NCBI GenBank assembly: GCA_003164475.1
Contig: PLTL01000190.1
Location: 1 to 9,344, forward strand
Direction: 5' to 3'
Source of the DNA: Candidatus Dormiibacterota bacterium
GTDB taxonomy: Bacteria > Chloroflexota > Dormibacteria > UBA8260 > Bog-877
DNA: 9,344 bases
The notes beneath the pieces were generated by a model. The model made no database searches. It saw only the letters and a program-made list of their open reading frames with translations, and was not told the DNA's origin. Positions 1-5,639 of the stretch are shown here, piece after piece (within the stretch, counting starts at the first letter, position 1; each line of letters begins with the position of its first letter). The translations under genes were made by a program, and so were the position numbers.

Positions 1-781
1 GCTTGAAGTCCTCCCACTGCAGCACCGCGCTGGGATAGACCTCGGCCACCGCGGTCACGAAGGCCTCGATGAATCGATAGTAGGCAGGACCGCGGAGACG
101 CGGGCGGCGGATCCCGGTGTAGAGCGGATCGTCGAGCAACTTCCGGTTGTCGGTGCCGACGTCCAGCGACACCGGCAGCGTCTGCTCCGGGTGCAGCCCG
201 GCACCGGCGGTGTAGAGGGCCAGCTTGCCGATGGGGATGCCGATCCCGCCCGCCCCCTGGTCGCCCAGCCCCAGGATGCGCTCGTTGTCGGTGACGACAA
301 TCAGCTTCACTTGCGGATGACCGGCATGACGGATCAGGTCCGCAATGTGCCCGCCGTCGTCCGGGGTGATCCAGAGGCCCCGGGGACGACGCTCCACCAG
401 GCCGAAGTCGGAGCACGCTTCACCCACCGTGGGCGTGTAGATGATCGGAGCGACCTCCTCCAGGTTCTCCAAGACCAGCCGATGGAAGAGGGTCTCGTTT
501 CGGTCCTGCAGGGCCATGAGCCCGATGTACTTCTCGAGGGGGCTGGGCTTGCGGCGCATCCGCTCGATCTCCACCTTGAGCTGGTGGCGCATGGTGACCA
601 CGCGAGGGGGCAGCAGCCCTCGGAGCTTCAGCGAGTCGCGCTCAACGGCGGTAAAGGCGCCATCCTTGTTGAGGTGCGGCGTTCTCAGCAGCGCCATTCC
701 GAACTCGGCTACCTCGACTGGCTCTAGCTGGGTTCGCGCTGCGGCGGGTTGACTGCCTGTGGTCGGCTTGGACAAGCCCAT
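1..781 (-). CDS. maeA: NAD(P)-dependent malic enzyme, N-terminal part (truncated by window edge)
   Basis: Malic enzyme oxidatively decarboxylates malate to pyruvate in the cytoplasm, feeding pyruvate and reducing power from the C4 pool. The 260 residues present are collinear with the large (about 550 aa) family. They include the tyrosine motif YTPTVGEAC at 115-123, GLW at 135-137, the signature VTDNERILGLGDQGAGGIGI at 163-182 followed by the catalytic-lysine stretch PIGKLALYTA, and DVGTDN at 207-212. The window ends inside WEDF (256-259), where the family's metal-binding acidic pair sits. The NAD-binding domain is therefore outside the window. The ATG has GGAG 8 nt upstream (CGGAGCTAGTCCA). 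The first ~20 residues are variable, as is usual. Cofactor preference (NAD or NADP) cannot be read from this half, so the symbol is family-level. Confidence 0.95.
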   Translation of the reverse strand, partial: MGLSKPTTGSQPAAARTQLEPVEVAEFGMALLRTPHLNKDGAFTAVERDSLKLRGLLPPRVVTMRHQLKVEIERMRRKPSPLEKYIGLMALQDRNETLFHRLVLENLEEVAPIIYTPTVGEACSDFGLVERRPRGLWITPDDGGHIADLIRHAGHPQVKLIVVTDNERILGLGDQGAGGIGIPIGKLALYTAGAGLHPEQTLPVSLDVGTDNRKLLDDPLYTGIRRPRLRGPAYYRFIEAFVTAVAEVYPSAVLQWEDFK

Positions 782-1045
782 TGGACTAGCTCCGACAAGG
801 GTGGATGAAGACGGCGATCCCTACGGTAGTGATCCCGCTGGCCCCGCGGCCACAACTTGAGGCAGGATCTCCGGCCCGGCGTCCCCTGGCACACGTGTGC
901 TCCGGACCGGTGAGGTCCCGTGGAGCGTGATGCCGCGCTGGCCGCCGATTTCGTGGCCGAGGCCGCACCGGCGAGCTTGGGAGGGTCGACGTCGGGTGCC
1001 CGCGCCGGCGGGCTCGCTGATGTCGGCTGCTGGGGTCGGGGCCGC

Positions 1046-1297
1046 CTAGCGGATTCGGCGCCTGGGCGCCTTGGCGCGCCGCTGCTCTCCCTGCTGGCGG
1101 TAGCTCAGCTCCATGACGAGCTGCGTGACCACGGCCCTGGCCTCGGCGATGCGGAGAAGGCTGGGATCTTCTATGGCCTGCGCCATGGCTGCCAGGACGT
1201 CCAGCCGGCGCTGTACCGAGCGGGCGTCACGAAGCAGCGCCTCGGTCCGCTTGGCGATTGCGCCGGTGGTGGCAGGGGTGTCGTTCTCGTCGGTCAA
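1046..1297 (-). CDS. small helical hypothetical protein (83 aa)
   Basis: I do not recognise a family. From a TTG start the product begins MTDENDTPATT and is then almost entirely predicted helix (about residues 12-70: AIAKRTEALLRDARSVQRRL, then DVLAAMAQAIEDPSLLRI and a further helix). It ends in a basic tail rich in Arg and Lys (RRAKAPRRRIR). Third codon positions are strongly G/C. The TTG was chosen because it overlaps the stop of the upstream ORF as TTGA, a common arrangement for translational coupling, and because it gives a natural-looking N-terminus. A longer ATG start at 1351 would add a Pro/Arg-rich stretch that looks non-coding. No Shine-Dalgarno sequence is obvious. The basic tail could bind nucleic acid, but that is speculation. 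Confidence 0.45.
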   Translation of the reverse strand: MTDENDTPATTGAIAKRTEALLRDARSVQRRLDVLAAMAQAIEDPSLLRIAEARAVVTQLVMELSYRQQGEQRRAKAPRRRIR

Positions 1298-1605
1298 CCA
1301 CGTGCAGGGTACCGCTTGGCGCCCCCGGTGGCTTCGTGGGCCAGGGGACACTGGAGCGGCTCGGCGACAGGGGGGATGCGGGCCGGGCCCAGCAGGATGA
1401 TCCGCACCCGGTCGCCGGTTCCGATGCGGGCCCAGCTGGAGCCCCTCGCGGCCGTCCCAGGCGATTCTCCCTGGGGCAGACTGGGTGGGTGCAGGGAGCC
1501 ATCCGGGACGAGGTCGGCAGCTTCGTCAGTACCGCGGCGCAGTAGCTCGCCGCCGCCGGGCGCGAATCCTATCGCGGCATTCTGGAGAGCCGCTGAGACC
1601 CCCAA
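1294..1605 (-). CDS. hypothetical protein (about 103 aa), weak
   Basis: This open frame starts at a TTG preceded by GGGG about 8 nt upstream and ends in a TGA that overlaps the start of the following 83-aa ORF. The N-terminal half is Gly/Pro/Ser-rich and low in secondary structure. The C-terminal half (ARIGTGDRVRIILLGPARI, then PVAEPLQCPLAHEATGG) looks more like a folded segment, with a short hydrophobic strand RVRIILLG. The frame stays open further upstream, so the true start is uncertain. No family is recognised. It is kept only because of its G/C-rich third positions and the 4-bp overlap with its neighbour; it could be a chance ORF in high-GC DNA. Confidence 0.28.
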   Translation of the reverse strand: MGVSAALQNAAIGFAPGGGELLRRGTDEAADLVPDGSLHPPSLPQGESPGTAARGSSWARIGTGDRVRIILLGPARIPPVAEPLQCPLAHEATGGAKRYPARG

Positions 1606-1707
1606 GCCCGTATCCCCGAGCCTCGGCCAGGGTGGCTGGGTTGACCGATCATGCTCGAGCCGCTGAGGAGCTCGTCGGGCCGTCTGGCTCTCAATTGACC
1701 GCGGCCC

Positions 1708-2949
1708 TCATGCCGGCTTCTTGGCGCGGACAATGGCGCTCATGACTTGGCCGGCGACGAGAGGTGCGATCGTGGCCGCATCGGCACCTTGATCGGTCAG
1801 GAAAACGCGAGCCTCGTCCCCGTCGAAGACCCTGGTGGGCCGCATGTCGACGTCGGTGAACCCGGCGGCGACGAGCCTGGAGCGATACTCGGTCTCTTCC
1901 ATGGCTCCGGCAAGACACGCGGCCCACAGCGGCACGCTGTCGCTCAGCTCGGCGGGAATCGACCCCCGCACGACGATGTCGGAGACCGCCAACCGACCTC
2001 CAGGCCGCAGGACTCGGAATACTTCGCGGAGCACCCGATCCTTGTCGACCGACAGGTTGATGACGCAGTTGGAGATGACGACATCAACGGTCTCGTCGGG
2101 GAGCGGGATGCTCTCGATCTCCCCCTTGAGGAACTCCACGTTCGCGGCCCCGGCCTCGCGAGCGTTGCTTCGGGCCAGCTCCAGCATCTCATCGGTCATG
2201 TCCAGCCCGTAGACATGGCCGCCCAGGCCCACCCGCTTAGCGCTGAGAAGTACATCAATACCCCCACCCGACCCCAGGTCCAAGACGGTTTCGCCCTGGT
2301 GTAGCTCAGCCACGGCGGTGGGGTTTCCGCAACCCAGGCTGGCCCGGATGGCGGCACTCGGCAGGCCTGCCCGGTCGGCGTCGGAATACAGTGACGCCCC
2401 GAACCCCTCTGTGCTGTCAGAGGATGGGCAGCAGGAGGAGTCACAGCAGGCGGTCGGCTCCCCTCCTCTGGCTCCTACCGCGGCCGCCGCGTACCTGGCG
2501 CGGACCTGCTCTCGAAGTTCGCCGGGGGCTGGCGAGCTGGGAACCGAATCTGGCACCAGTTCAGCGAGCAGGTTGCGGACGCGCCGGTCGATCTCATCTC
2601 GGATGGGGCGGATCTCGGCCAGAGACTTGCCCGCCGGGTCCGCCAAGTCCCAGTCGAGGTAGCGCTTGCCGGGGAAGAAGGGACAGGTGTCTCCGCACCC
2701 CATGGTCACCACCACGTCAGAGCGGCGGACCGCCTCGGTGGTCAGCAGCCTGGGGGACTGCTCAGCGAGATCGATGTGGCGCTCGGCCATGGCCAAAACC
2801 ACCTCCGGGTTGACCTTGCCTGCTGGCTCCGAGCCGGCCGAGAGGACTTCGACCGCATCTCCCGCATAGACTCTCAACAGCGCCGCCGCCATCTGTGAGC
2901 GGCCGGCATTGTGGACGCACGCGAAGAGCACTCGCGGTGTCGATCCCAT
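1708..2949 (-). CDS. arsC-arsM: ArsC-ArsM fusion: arsenate reductase / arsenite methyltransferase
   Basis: A 413-aa protein with two complete arsenic-handling enzymes. Residues 5-134 are a low-molecular-weight phosphatase-type arsenate reductase. They carry the catalytic P-loop CVHNAGRS (Cys11 to Arg17), then MGCGDTCP (Cys85, Cys89) and LDWDLADPAGK at 98-108. That pattern is the one I know from mycothiol-linked actinobacterial ArsC domains; it differs from S. aureus ArsC, whose two resolving cysteines are 7 apart. Residues ~143-413 are an ArsM methyltransferase: LREQVRARYAAAA (145-157) resembles the usual ArsM N-terminus, then a CCDSSCC cluster (168-174), the SAM loop VLDLGSGGG (222-230), DMTDEM (250-255) and RVLRPGGRL (312-320). 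The three conserved arsenite-binding cysteines appear as GCGNP (Cys207), SNCVINL (Cys295) and WAACLAGA (Cys345). Residues 135-142 are a Ser/Pro linker. The ATG has GGGAG 8 nt upstream. It is transcribed away from arsR. Substrate would pass from arsenate to arsenite to methylated arsenicals in the cytoplasm; functional coupling between the domains is inferred. Confidence 0.95.
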   Translation of the reverse strand: MGSTPRVLFACVHNAGRSQMAAALLRVYAGDAVEVLSAGSEPAGKVNPEVVLAMAERHIDLAEQSPRLLTTEAVRRSDVVVTMGCGDTCPFFPGKRYLDWDLADPAGKSLAEIRPIRDEIDRRVRNLLAELVPDSVPSSPAPGELREQVRARYAAAAVGARGGEPTACCDSSCCPSSDSTEGFGASLYSDADRAGLPSAAIRASLGCGNPTAVAELHQGETVLDLGSGGGIDVLLSAKRVGLGGHVYGLDMTDEMLELARSNAREAGAANVEFLKGEIESIPLPDETVDVVISNCVINLSVDKDRVLREVFRVLRPGGRLAVSDIVVRGSIPAELSDSVPLWAACLAGAMEETEYRSRLVAAGFTDVDMRPTRVFDGDEARVFLTDQGADAATIAPLVAGQVMSAIVRAKKPA

Positions 2950-2989
2950 AGTTAGTTCTCCCGGTCTTCAGGGCCAAATGCCGATCGAT

Positions 2990-3019
2990 AGTGTAGCCGT
3001 ATTCATCGACATCCGTCAA
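2990..3019 (-). promoter_or_regulatory. arsC-arsM promoter
   Basis: On the minus strand a -35 TTGACG (3014-3019) is followed by an 18-nt spacer and a -10 TACACT (2990-2995). Transcription would begin near 2983, giving a leader of about 34 nt that carries the GGGAG ribosome-binding site. The -35 box lies inside the ArsR operator half-site, so bound repressor would block RNA polymerase. Confidence 0.7.
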
Positions 3020-3022
3020 TGA
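3003..3022. promoter_or_regulatory. ArsR operator (inverted repeat) shared by both ars promoters
   Basis: TCATCGAC (3003-3010), 4-nt spacer ATCC, GTCAATGA (3015-3022). The arms match as an inverted repeat at 7 of 8 positions. The size and the TTGAC-type half-sites fit winged-helix ArsR/SmtB dimer operators. The site covers the -35 boxes of both divergent promoters, so one dimer could control arsR and arsC-arsM together. Confidence 0.7.
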
Positions 3023-3033
3023 GTTGCTACAAT
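3006..3033 (+). promoter_or_regulatory. arsR promoter, leaderless
   Basis: -35 TCGACA (3006-3011, 5 of 6 to consensus), 16-nt spacer, -10 TACAAT (3028-3033, 5 of 6). The predicted transcription start, 7 nt past the -10, falls on the in-frame GTG at 3040, which would give an mRNA with no 5' leader. The -35 is embedded in the operator. Confidence 0.68.
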
Positions 3034-3039
3034 CGCTCC

Positions 3040-3387
3040 GTGGTCCGGATAACCGACCCGCTCCCGACCCGAACGAGGGGATGCTGCAGCCCGGTGGCCG
3101 GCCCGCTCGACTCGGCCGTGGCAGACCCGCTCGCGGACGTTTTCAGGGCCCTAGCAGATCCCACCCGAGTTCAGATCCTCCACATGCTCAAGGCGGCTTC
3201 GGAGCCGGTCTGCGTCTGCGACCTCACCGCTGTGTTCGAGCTAAGCCAGCCCACGGTCAGCCACCATCTCAGCAAGTTGCGAGAGGCCGGGCTGATCGTC
3301 AGCGTCAGGAAGGGAATCTGGACCTTCCACAGCCTGGCGGAACCTCTCCCGGCGGCGGCCAGCGCCGTGGTCGCCCTGGTTCCCTGA
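3040..3387 (+). CDS. arsR: ArsR-family arsenite-responsive repressor
   Basis: A 115-aa winged-helix repressor that should bind the operator just upstream and release it on binding As(III). The domain runs from about residue 29: DPLADVFRALADPTRVQILH, then the metal-site helix VCVCDL (Cys58, Cys60 in this numbering) and the recognition helix SQPTVSHHLSKLREAGLI (about 69-86), followed by the wing VSVRKGIWTFHSL. An adjacent cysteine pair lies near the N-terminus at 15-16. The same positions are used, with a third Cys near the VCDL helix, in the arsenite site I recall for Corynebacterium glutamicum ArsR. I chose GTG at 3040 over ATG at 3019: the ATG lies inside the operator, upstream of the -10 box, and has no ribosome-binding site, whereas 3040 coincides with the predicted transcription start. 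A 122-aa product from 3019 remains possible. Confidence 0.9.
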   Translation: MVRITDPLPTRTRGCCSPVAGPLDSAVADPLADVFRALADPTRVQILHMLKAASEPVCVCDLTAVFELSQPTVSHHLSKLREAGLIVSVRKGIWTFHSLAEPLPAAASAVVALVP

Positions 3388-3748
3388 GCTCAACCTGTAC
3401 CTGTCGACGGCCGCGCGGCTGCTCGGTTGTGGGTAGGGATGGCTGAGCGCGGTGAGCCGGGCCTGGCGGGCGTCGGGCGGTGCCTGGAGCCGAGGGGATA
3501 TCCCAGCTGGGGAACGGGAAGGGGGCCCTGGGGCCGGCTCACCCTGGTGGTCTCGGCGCCCTCCGCTGGCGGTGGGCGTGCCTGGGCCGGATGTTGAATT
3601 GGTGCCGGAGTCGACTAAGCAGGCCTCGGCGAGCGGTTGCGCCAGCTTCGGCGTCACCGCCAGGTCTGGGACCGAGGAGCCTCAGGGCTCGGTTGGTTGG
3701 CCCATCTTCGCAGCCGGGCCCAGGTGTCCGGACCTGGCTACCCAGCCC
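3388..3748. other. intergenic region, no convincing gene
   Basis: Several frames are open in both strands, but none gives a protein-like sequence; all are Gly/Pro/Arg/Trp-rich. An ATG frame from 3439 encodes only about 52 low-complexity residues. A short palindrome, CAGGT GTCCGG ACCTG (3721-3736), sits just ahead of the promoter of the next unit and might be an operator. I see no terminator with a U-tract behind arsR. Confidence 0.5.
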
Positions 3749-3777
3749 TTGCCGTTGGGCGGGCGCGGCTGTACTCT
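3749..3777 (+). promoter_or_regulatory. promoter of the AIM24 unit
   Basis: -35 TTGCCG (3749-3754), 17-nt spacer, -10 TACTCT (3772-3777), which fits the TANNNT -10 typical of actinobacterial housekeeping promoters. Transcription would begin near 3784, leaving a leader of about 28 nt with GGGAG 7 nt before the ATG at 3812. Confidence 0.5.
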
Positions 3778-3811
3778 TCGGTCTTGACGCAGCTTTCCAG
3801 GGAGTTCGCCC

Positions 3812-4600
3812 ATGACCGTAGCGCACAAGATCGTCGGCAACGCCATGCAACTGGTCGTCTGCCAGCTGGAGGTGGGTCAGACCGTCTACGCGGAAGCCGG
3901 CAAGTTCCTGTGGAAGACCACCAACGTCTCCCTGGAAACCCATCTGTCCAATCCGGCACCGCCGCAGGGCGGCGGGGGCGGGCTGTTAGGTAAGGCGCTG
4001 GAGGTAGGCAAGCGGGTGATCGCTGGGCAGAGCCTGGCCTTCCAGTACTTCACGCCGATCGGTGGCAACGGACTCGTGGCCTTCGGCAGCTCCCTGCCTG
4101 GTGAGGTGCGCGCCATCGAACTGGACGGCAGTGTCGGATGGTTCACGGAGAAGGATGCGCTGGTCGCTGCTGAGAGCGGGGTCAACTTCGACATTGCGTT
4201 CGCCGGATTGCGAACCGGTCGGCGTGGCGGAACGGGATTCGTGCTTGAGAAGTTCACTGGCTCGGGGACCCTGCTGATCGCTTCTGCGGGCAACTTCATC
4301 GAGCTGAACCCATCCAAGTACGGTGGCAAGATTCAGGTCCACGCGGGCTGCCTGGTCGGGTTCCAGGACACGGTCCGCTACAGCGTCGAGTACATCGGGG
4401 GGCTGAACGCGCAGACTGCCATGACGGCCATGTTCGGGGGCGAAGGGTTCAGCCTAGCCACTCTGGAAGGCGACGGGGCGGTCATCCTCCAGTCGACCAA
4501 TCTGCACGGTTTGGCAGAGACGCTGGAGAGACTGATGAGTCACGAAGGTAGCGACAGAGGCCACGCCGGCGTGGGCGGGATGTTCGGCCAGTCTGTCTGA
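3812..4600 (+). CDS. AIM24 / TIGR00266-family protein
   Basis: A 262-aa soluble beta-rich protein of the AIM24 (DUF124, TIGR00266) family, whose fold resembles the trp RNA-binding attenuation protein; the biochemical role in bacteria is unsettled. Family marks are VGQTVYAEAGKFLW (21-34), a Gly-rich loop GGGGG (53-57), the central LPGEV (95-99), KFTGSGTLLIASAG (147-160) and the C-terminal signature GGEGFSLATLEGDGAVILQS (209-228). The tail ends HAGVGGMFGQSV. There is no signal peptide or membrane segment. The ATG has GGGAG 7 nt upstream and a promoter at 3749-3777. The next gene begins 27 bp later with its own strong ribosome-binding site, so the two are probably one operon. Identity of the family is secure; function is not known. 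Confidence 0.92.
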   Translation: MTVAHKIVGNAMQLVVCQLEVGQTVYAEAGKFLWKTTNVSLETHLSNPAPPQGGGGGLLGKALEVGKRVIAGQSLAFQYFTPIGGNGLVAFGSSLPGEVRAIELDGSVGWFTEKDALVAAESGVNFDIAFAGLRTGRRGGTGFVLEKFTGSGTLLIASAGNFIELNPSKYGGKIQVHAGCLVGFQDTVRYSVEYIGGLNAQTAMTAMFGGEGFSLATLEGDGAVILQSTNLHGLAETLERLMSHEGSDRGHAGVGGMFGQSV

Positions 4601-4627
4601 CCGTTCTGAACAGAGGAGGAAGTCATC

Positions 4628-4960
4628 GTGGGGTTGATGGACAAGCTCAAGGAGCAGGCGGGGCAGGTGGCGACCAAGGCGCAGGAGGGCACTGCCCAGG
4701 TCCAGGCCAAGTTCGACGCGGCGCAGGCCAAGCGCGCCAACGACGTGCTACTGCATGATCTGGGTGCCGCCTACTTCGCTGAACAGCGCCAGGGCGGACC
4801 GCACGACGCGGTCGAGAAGGCTCTGGCAGCACTCGACGCGCATGCCAGCCAGGTCGGCGCGGTCGACACATCCACCACCGGGGCGCAGCCCATGCCGACC
4901 CAGGCGGCACCGCCTTCGGGATCGTCACCGGCGGGCGACTTCAAGCTCGACGACATGTGA
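4628..4960 (+). CDS. small helical hypothetical protein downstream of AIM24
   Basis: A 110-aa protein with a GTG start preceded by AGGAGGA at a 7-nt spacing, the strongest ribosome-binding site in the window. Residues 1-35 (MGLMDKLKEQAGQVATKAQE onward) form an Ala/Gln/Lys amphipathic helix. Residues 38-74 (DVLLHDLGAAYFAEQRQGG, then a second helix AVEKALAALDAH) form a helical pair. Residues 78-101 are a Ser/Thr/Pro/Gln linker, and the end is GDFKLDDM, a short acidic tail that could be a docking peptide. Small helical proteins with this composition occur beside TIGR00266 genes in other actinobacteria, as far as I recall, but I cannot name the family. No signal peptide or transmembrane segment. 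It probably works with the AIM24 protein; that is inferred from gene order only. Confidence 0.85.
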   Translation: MGLMDKLKEQAGQVATKAQEGTAQVQAKFDAAQAKRANDVLLHDLGAAYFAEQRQGGPHDAVEKALAALDAHASQVGAVDTSTTGAQPMPTQAAPPSGSSPAGDFKLDDM

Positions 4961-5088
4961 GCGAAGGGGCCGGCGCTGACCAGACCGTCGAAGAGATAGG
5001 GGAGCGGGCGGAATGGCGCGGGGTGGTCACCCCGCTGCTGCACCCGACCGATCCCGGCCGGCTGAGGGCATGGTTGGGCGCCGGATGA
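4957..5088 (+). CDS. possible 43-aa protein translationally coupled to the preceding gene
   Basis: A GTG at 4957 overlaps the stop of the preceding gene (ATGTGAGC), the 4-bp overlap expected for coupled translation. The product starts MSEGAGADQTVEEIGERAEW, continues RGVVTPLLHPTDPGRLRAWL and ends GAG. It looks protein-like, with an acidic N-terminal helix and a second short helix. After the TGA at 5086-5088 the same frame continues plausibly for about 20 codons (LEHRGVTRDELSAGQ), so the gene may once have been longer and been shortened by a nonsense change. No family is recognised. There is no separate ribosome-binding site. Confidence 0.45.
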   Translation: MSEGAGADQTVEEIGERAEWRGVVTPLLHPTDPGRLRAWLGAG

Positions 5089-5602
5089 TCGCGGACACTG
5101 GAGCACAGGGGCGTCACCCGCGATGAGCTGAGCGCCGGGCAAGGCCCGAGGTGGTGGGGTCCTGCGCTGGCGGTCAGCGACTGTCGATGCGGTGGCGCGG
5201 CCCCGGAGACGCCCGGGAAGCGGCCGCGTGCTCCCTCGGCGCTGGCCTCAATGTGCCCGCCGCGGGCTCGAGGACGAGGCCCCGGAGCAGCTGCGCGCCC
5301 GCTGTCTGGTCGGGGCTACCCCACGCTTTGGGTTCCTTGAGCTCTGGCGGGTTGGCCCGCTGGGTGCGTCAGCGAGCCAGAGGGCCTTCGCCCTCCCAGT
5401 CCAGCGCTCCGGCCACTGCTGTGGCCCTCGGGTCCGGCCCTCGGACGGACACGAGCCCTCGCGAGTGCCATGGGTATCTTCGGGGGCTTGCCGTCCAGTG
5501 TCGGTGTTGGCGCCGCGGCCACAGTCTCAATCCGCAGCGGCCGGATAGCCACGGCCTGCCGCTGATCCCGGCGGCCTCCCACGGACGGTCCCCCGAGCCT
5601 GT
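5089..5602. other. intergenic region with small hairpins, no convincing gene
   Basis: About 510 bases with open frames in several phases but only low-complexity Arg/Pro/Ser/Gly translations. A cluster of hairpins lies at 5342-5395. CTCTGGC (5342-5348) pairs with GCCAGAG (5376-5382) and encloses GCGGG-TTGG-CCCGC (5347-5360); GAGGGC-CTTC-GCCCTC (5380-5395) follows. None is followed by a T-run. They may end the AIM24 transcript or form RNA structure. Confidence 0.4.
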
Positions 5603-5639
5603 GCCGGAGATGGCCCGGCCACGCTGGGCTATCTCCGGC
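5603..5639. terminator. strong hairpin over the glycosyltransferase stop codon
   Basis: GCCGGAGAT (5603-5611) and ATCTCCGGC (5631-5639) are a perfect 9-bp inverted repeat. An inner GCCC/GGGC pairing extends the stem past one mismatch and leaves a loop of about 9 nt. The TAG stop of the minus-strand glycosyltransferase (5629-5631) lies within the stem. Without a T-run it is not a classical terminator, but actinobacteria often use such stems, and it could serve both convergent transcripts. Confidence 0.45.

Noticed and set aside
920..1666. Long plus-strand open frame (248 codons)
   Set aside because: Its translation is Gly/Ala/Arg/Ser-rich without recognisable structure. It lies opposite the two small minus-strand ORFs, whose sequences look more natural; it is most likely a shadow frame in high-GC DNA.
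3452..3815. Two overlapping plus-strand ORFs of 111 codons between arsR and the AIM24 gene
   Set aside because: Their composition is low-complexity (Gly, Pro, Arg, Trp). One overlaps the start of the AIM24 gene and neither has a ribosome-binding site or family resemblance.
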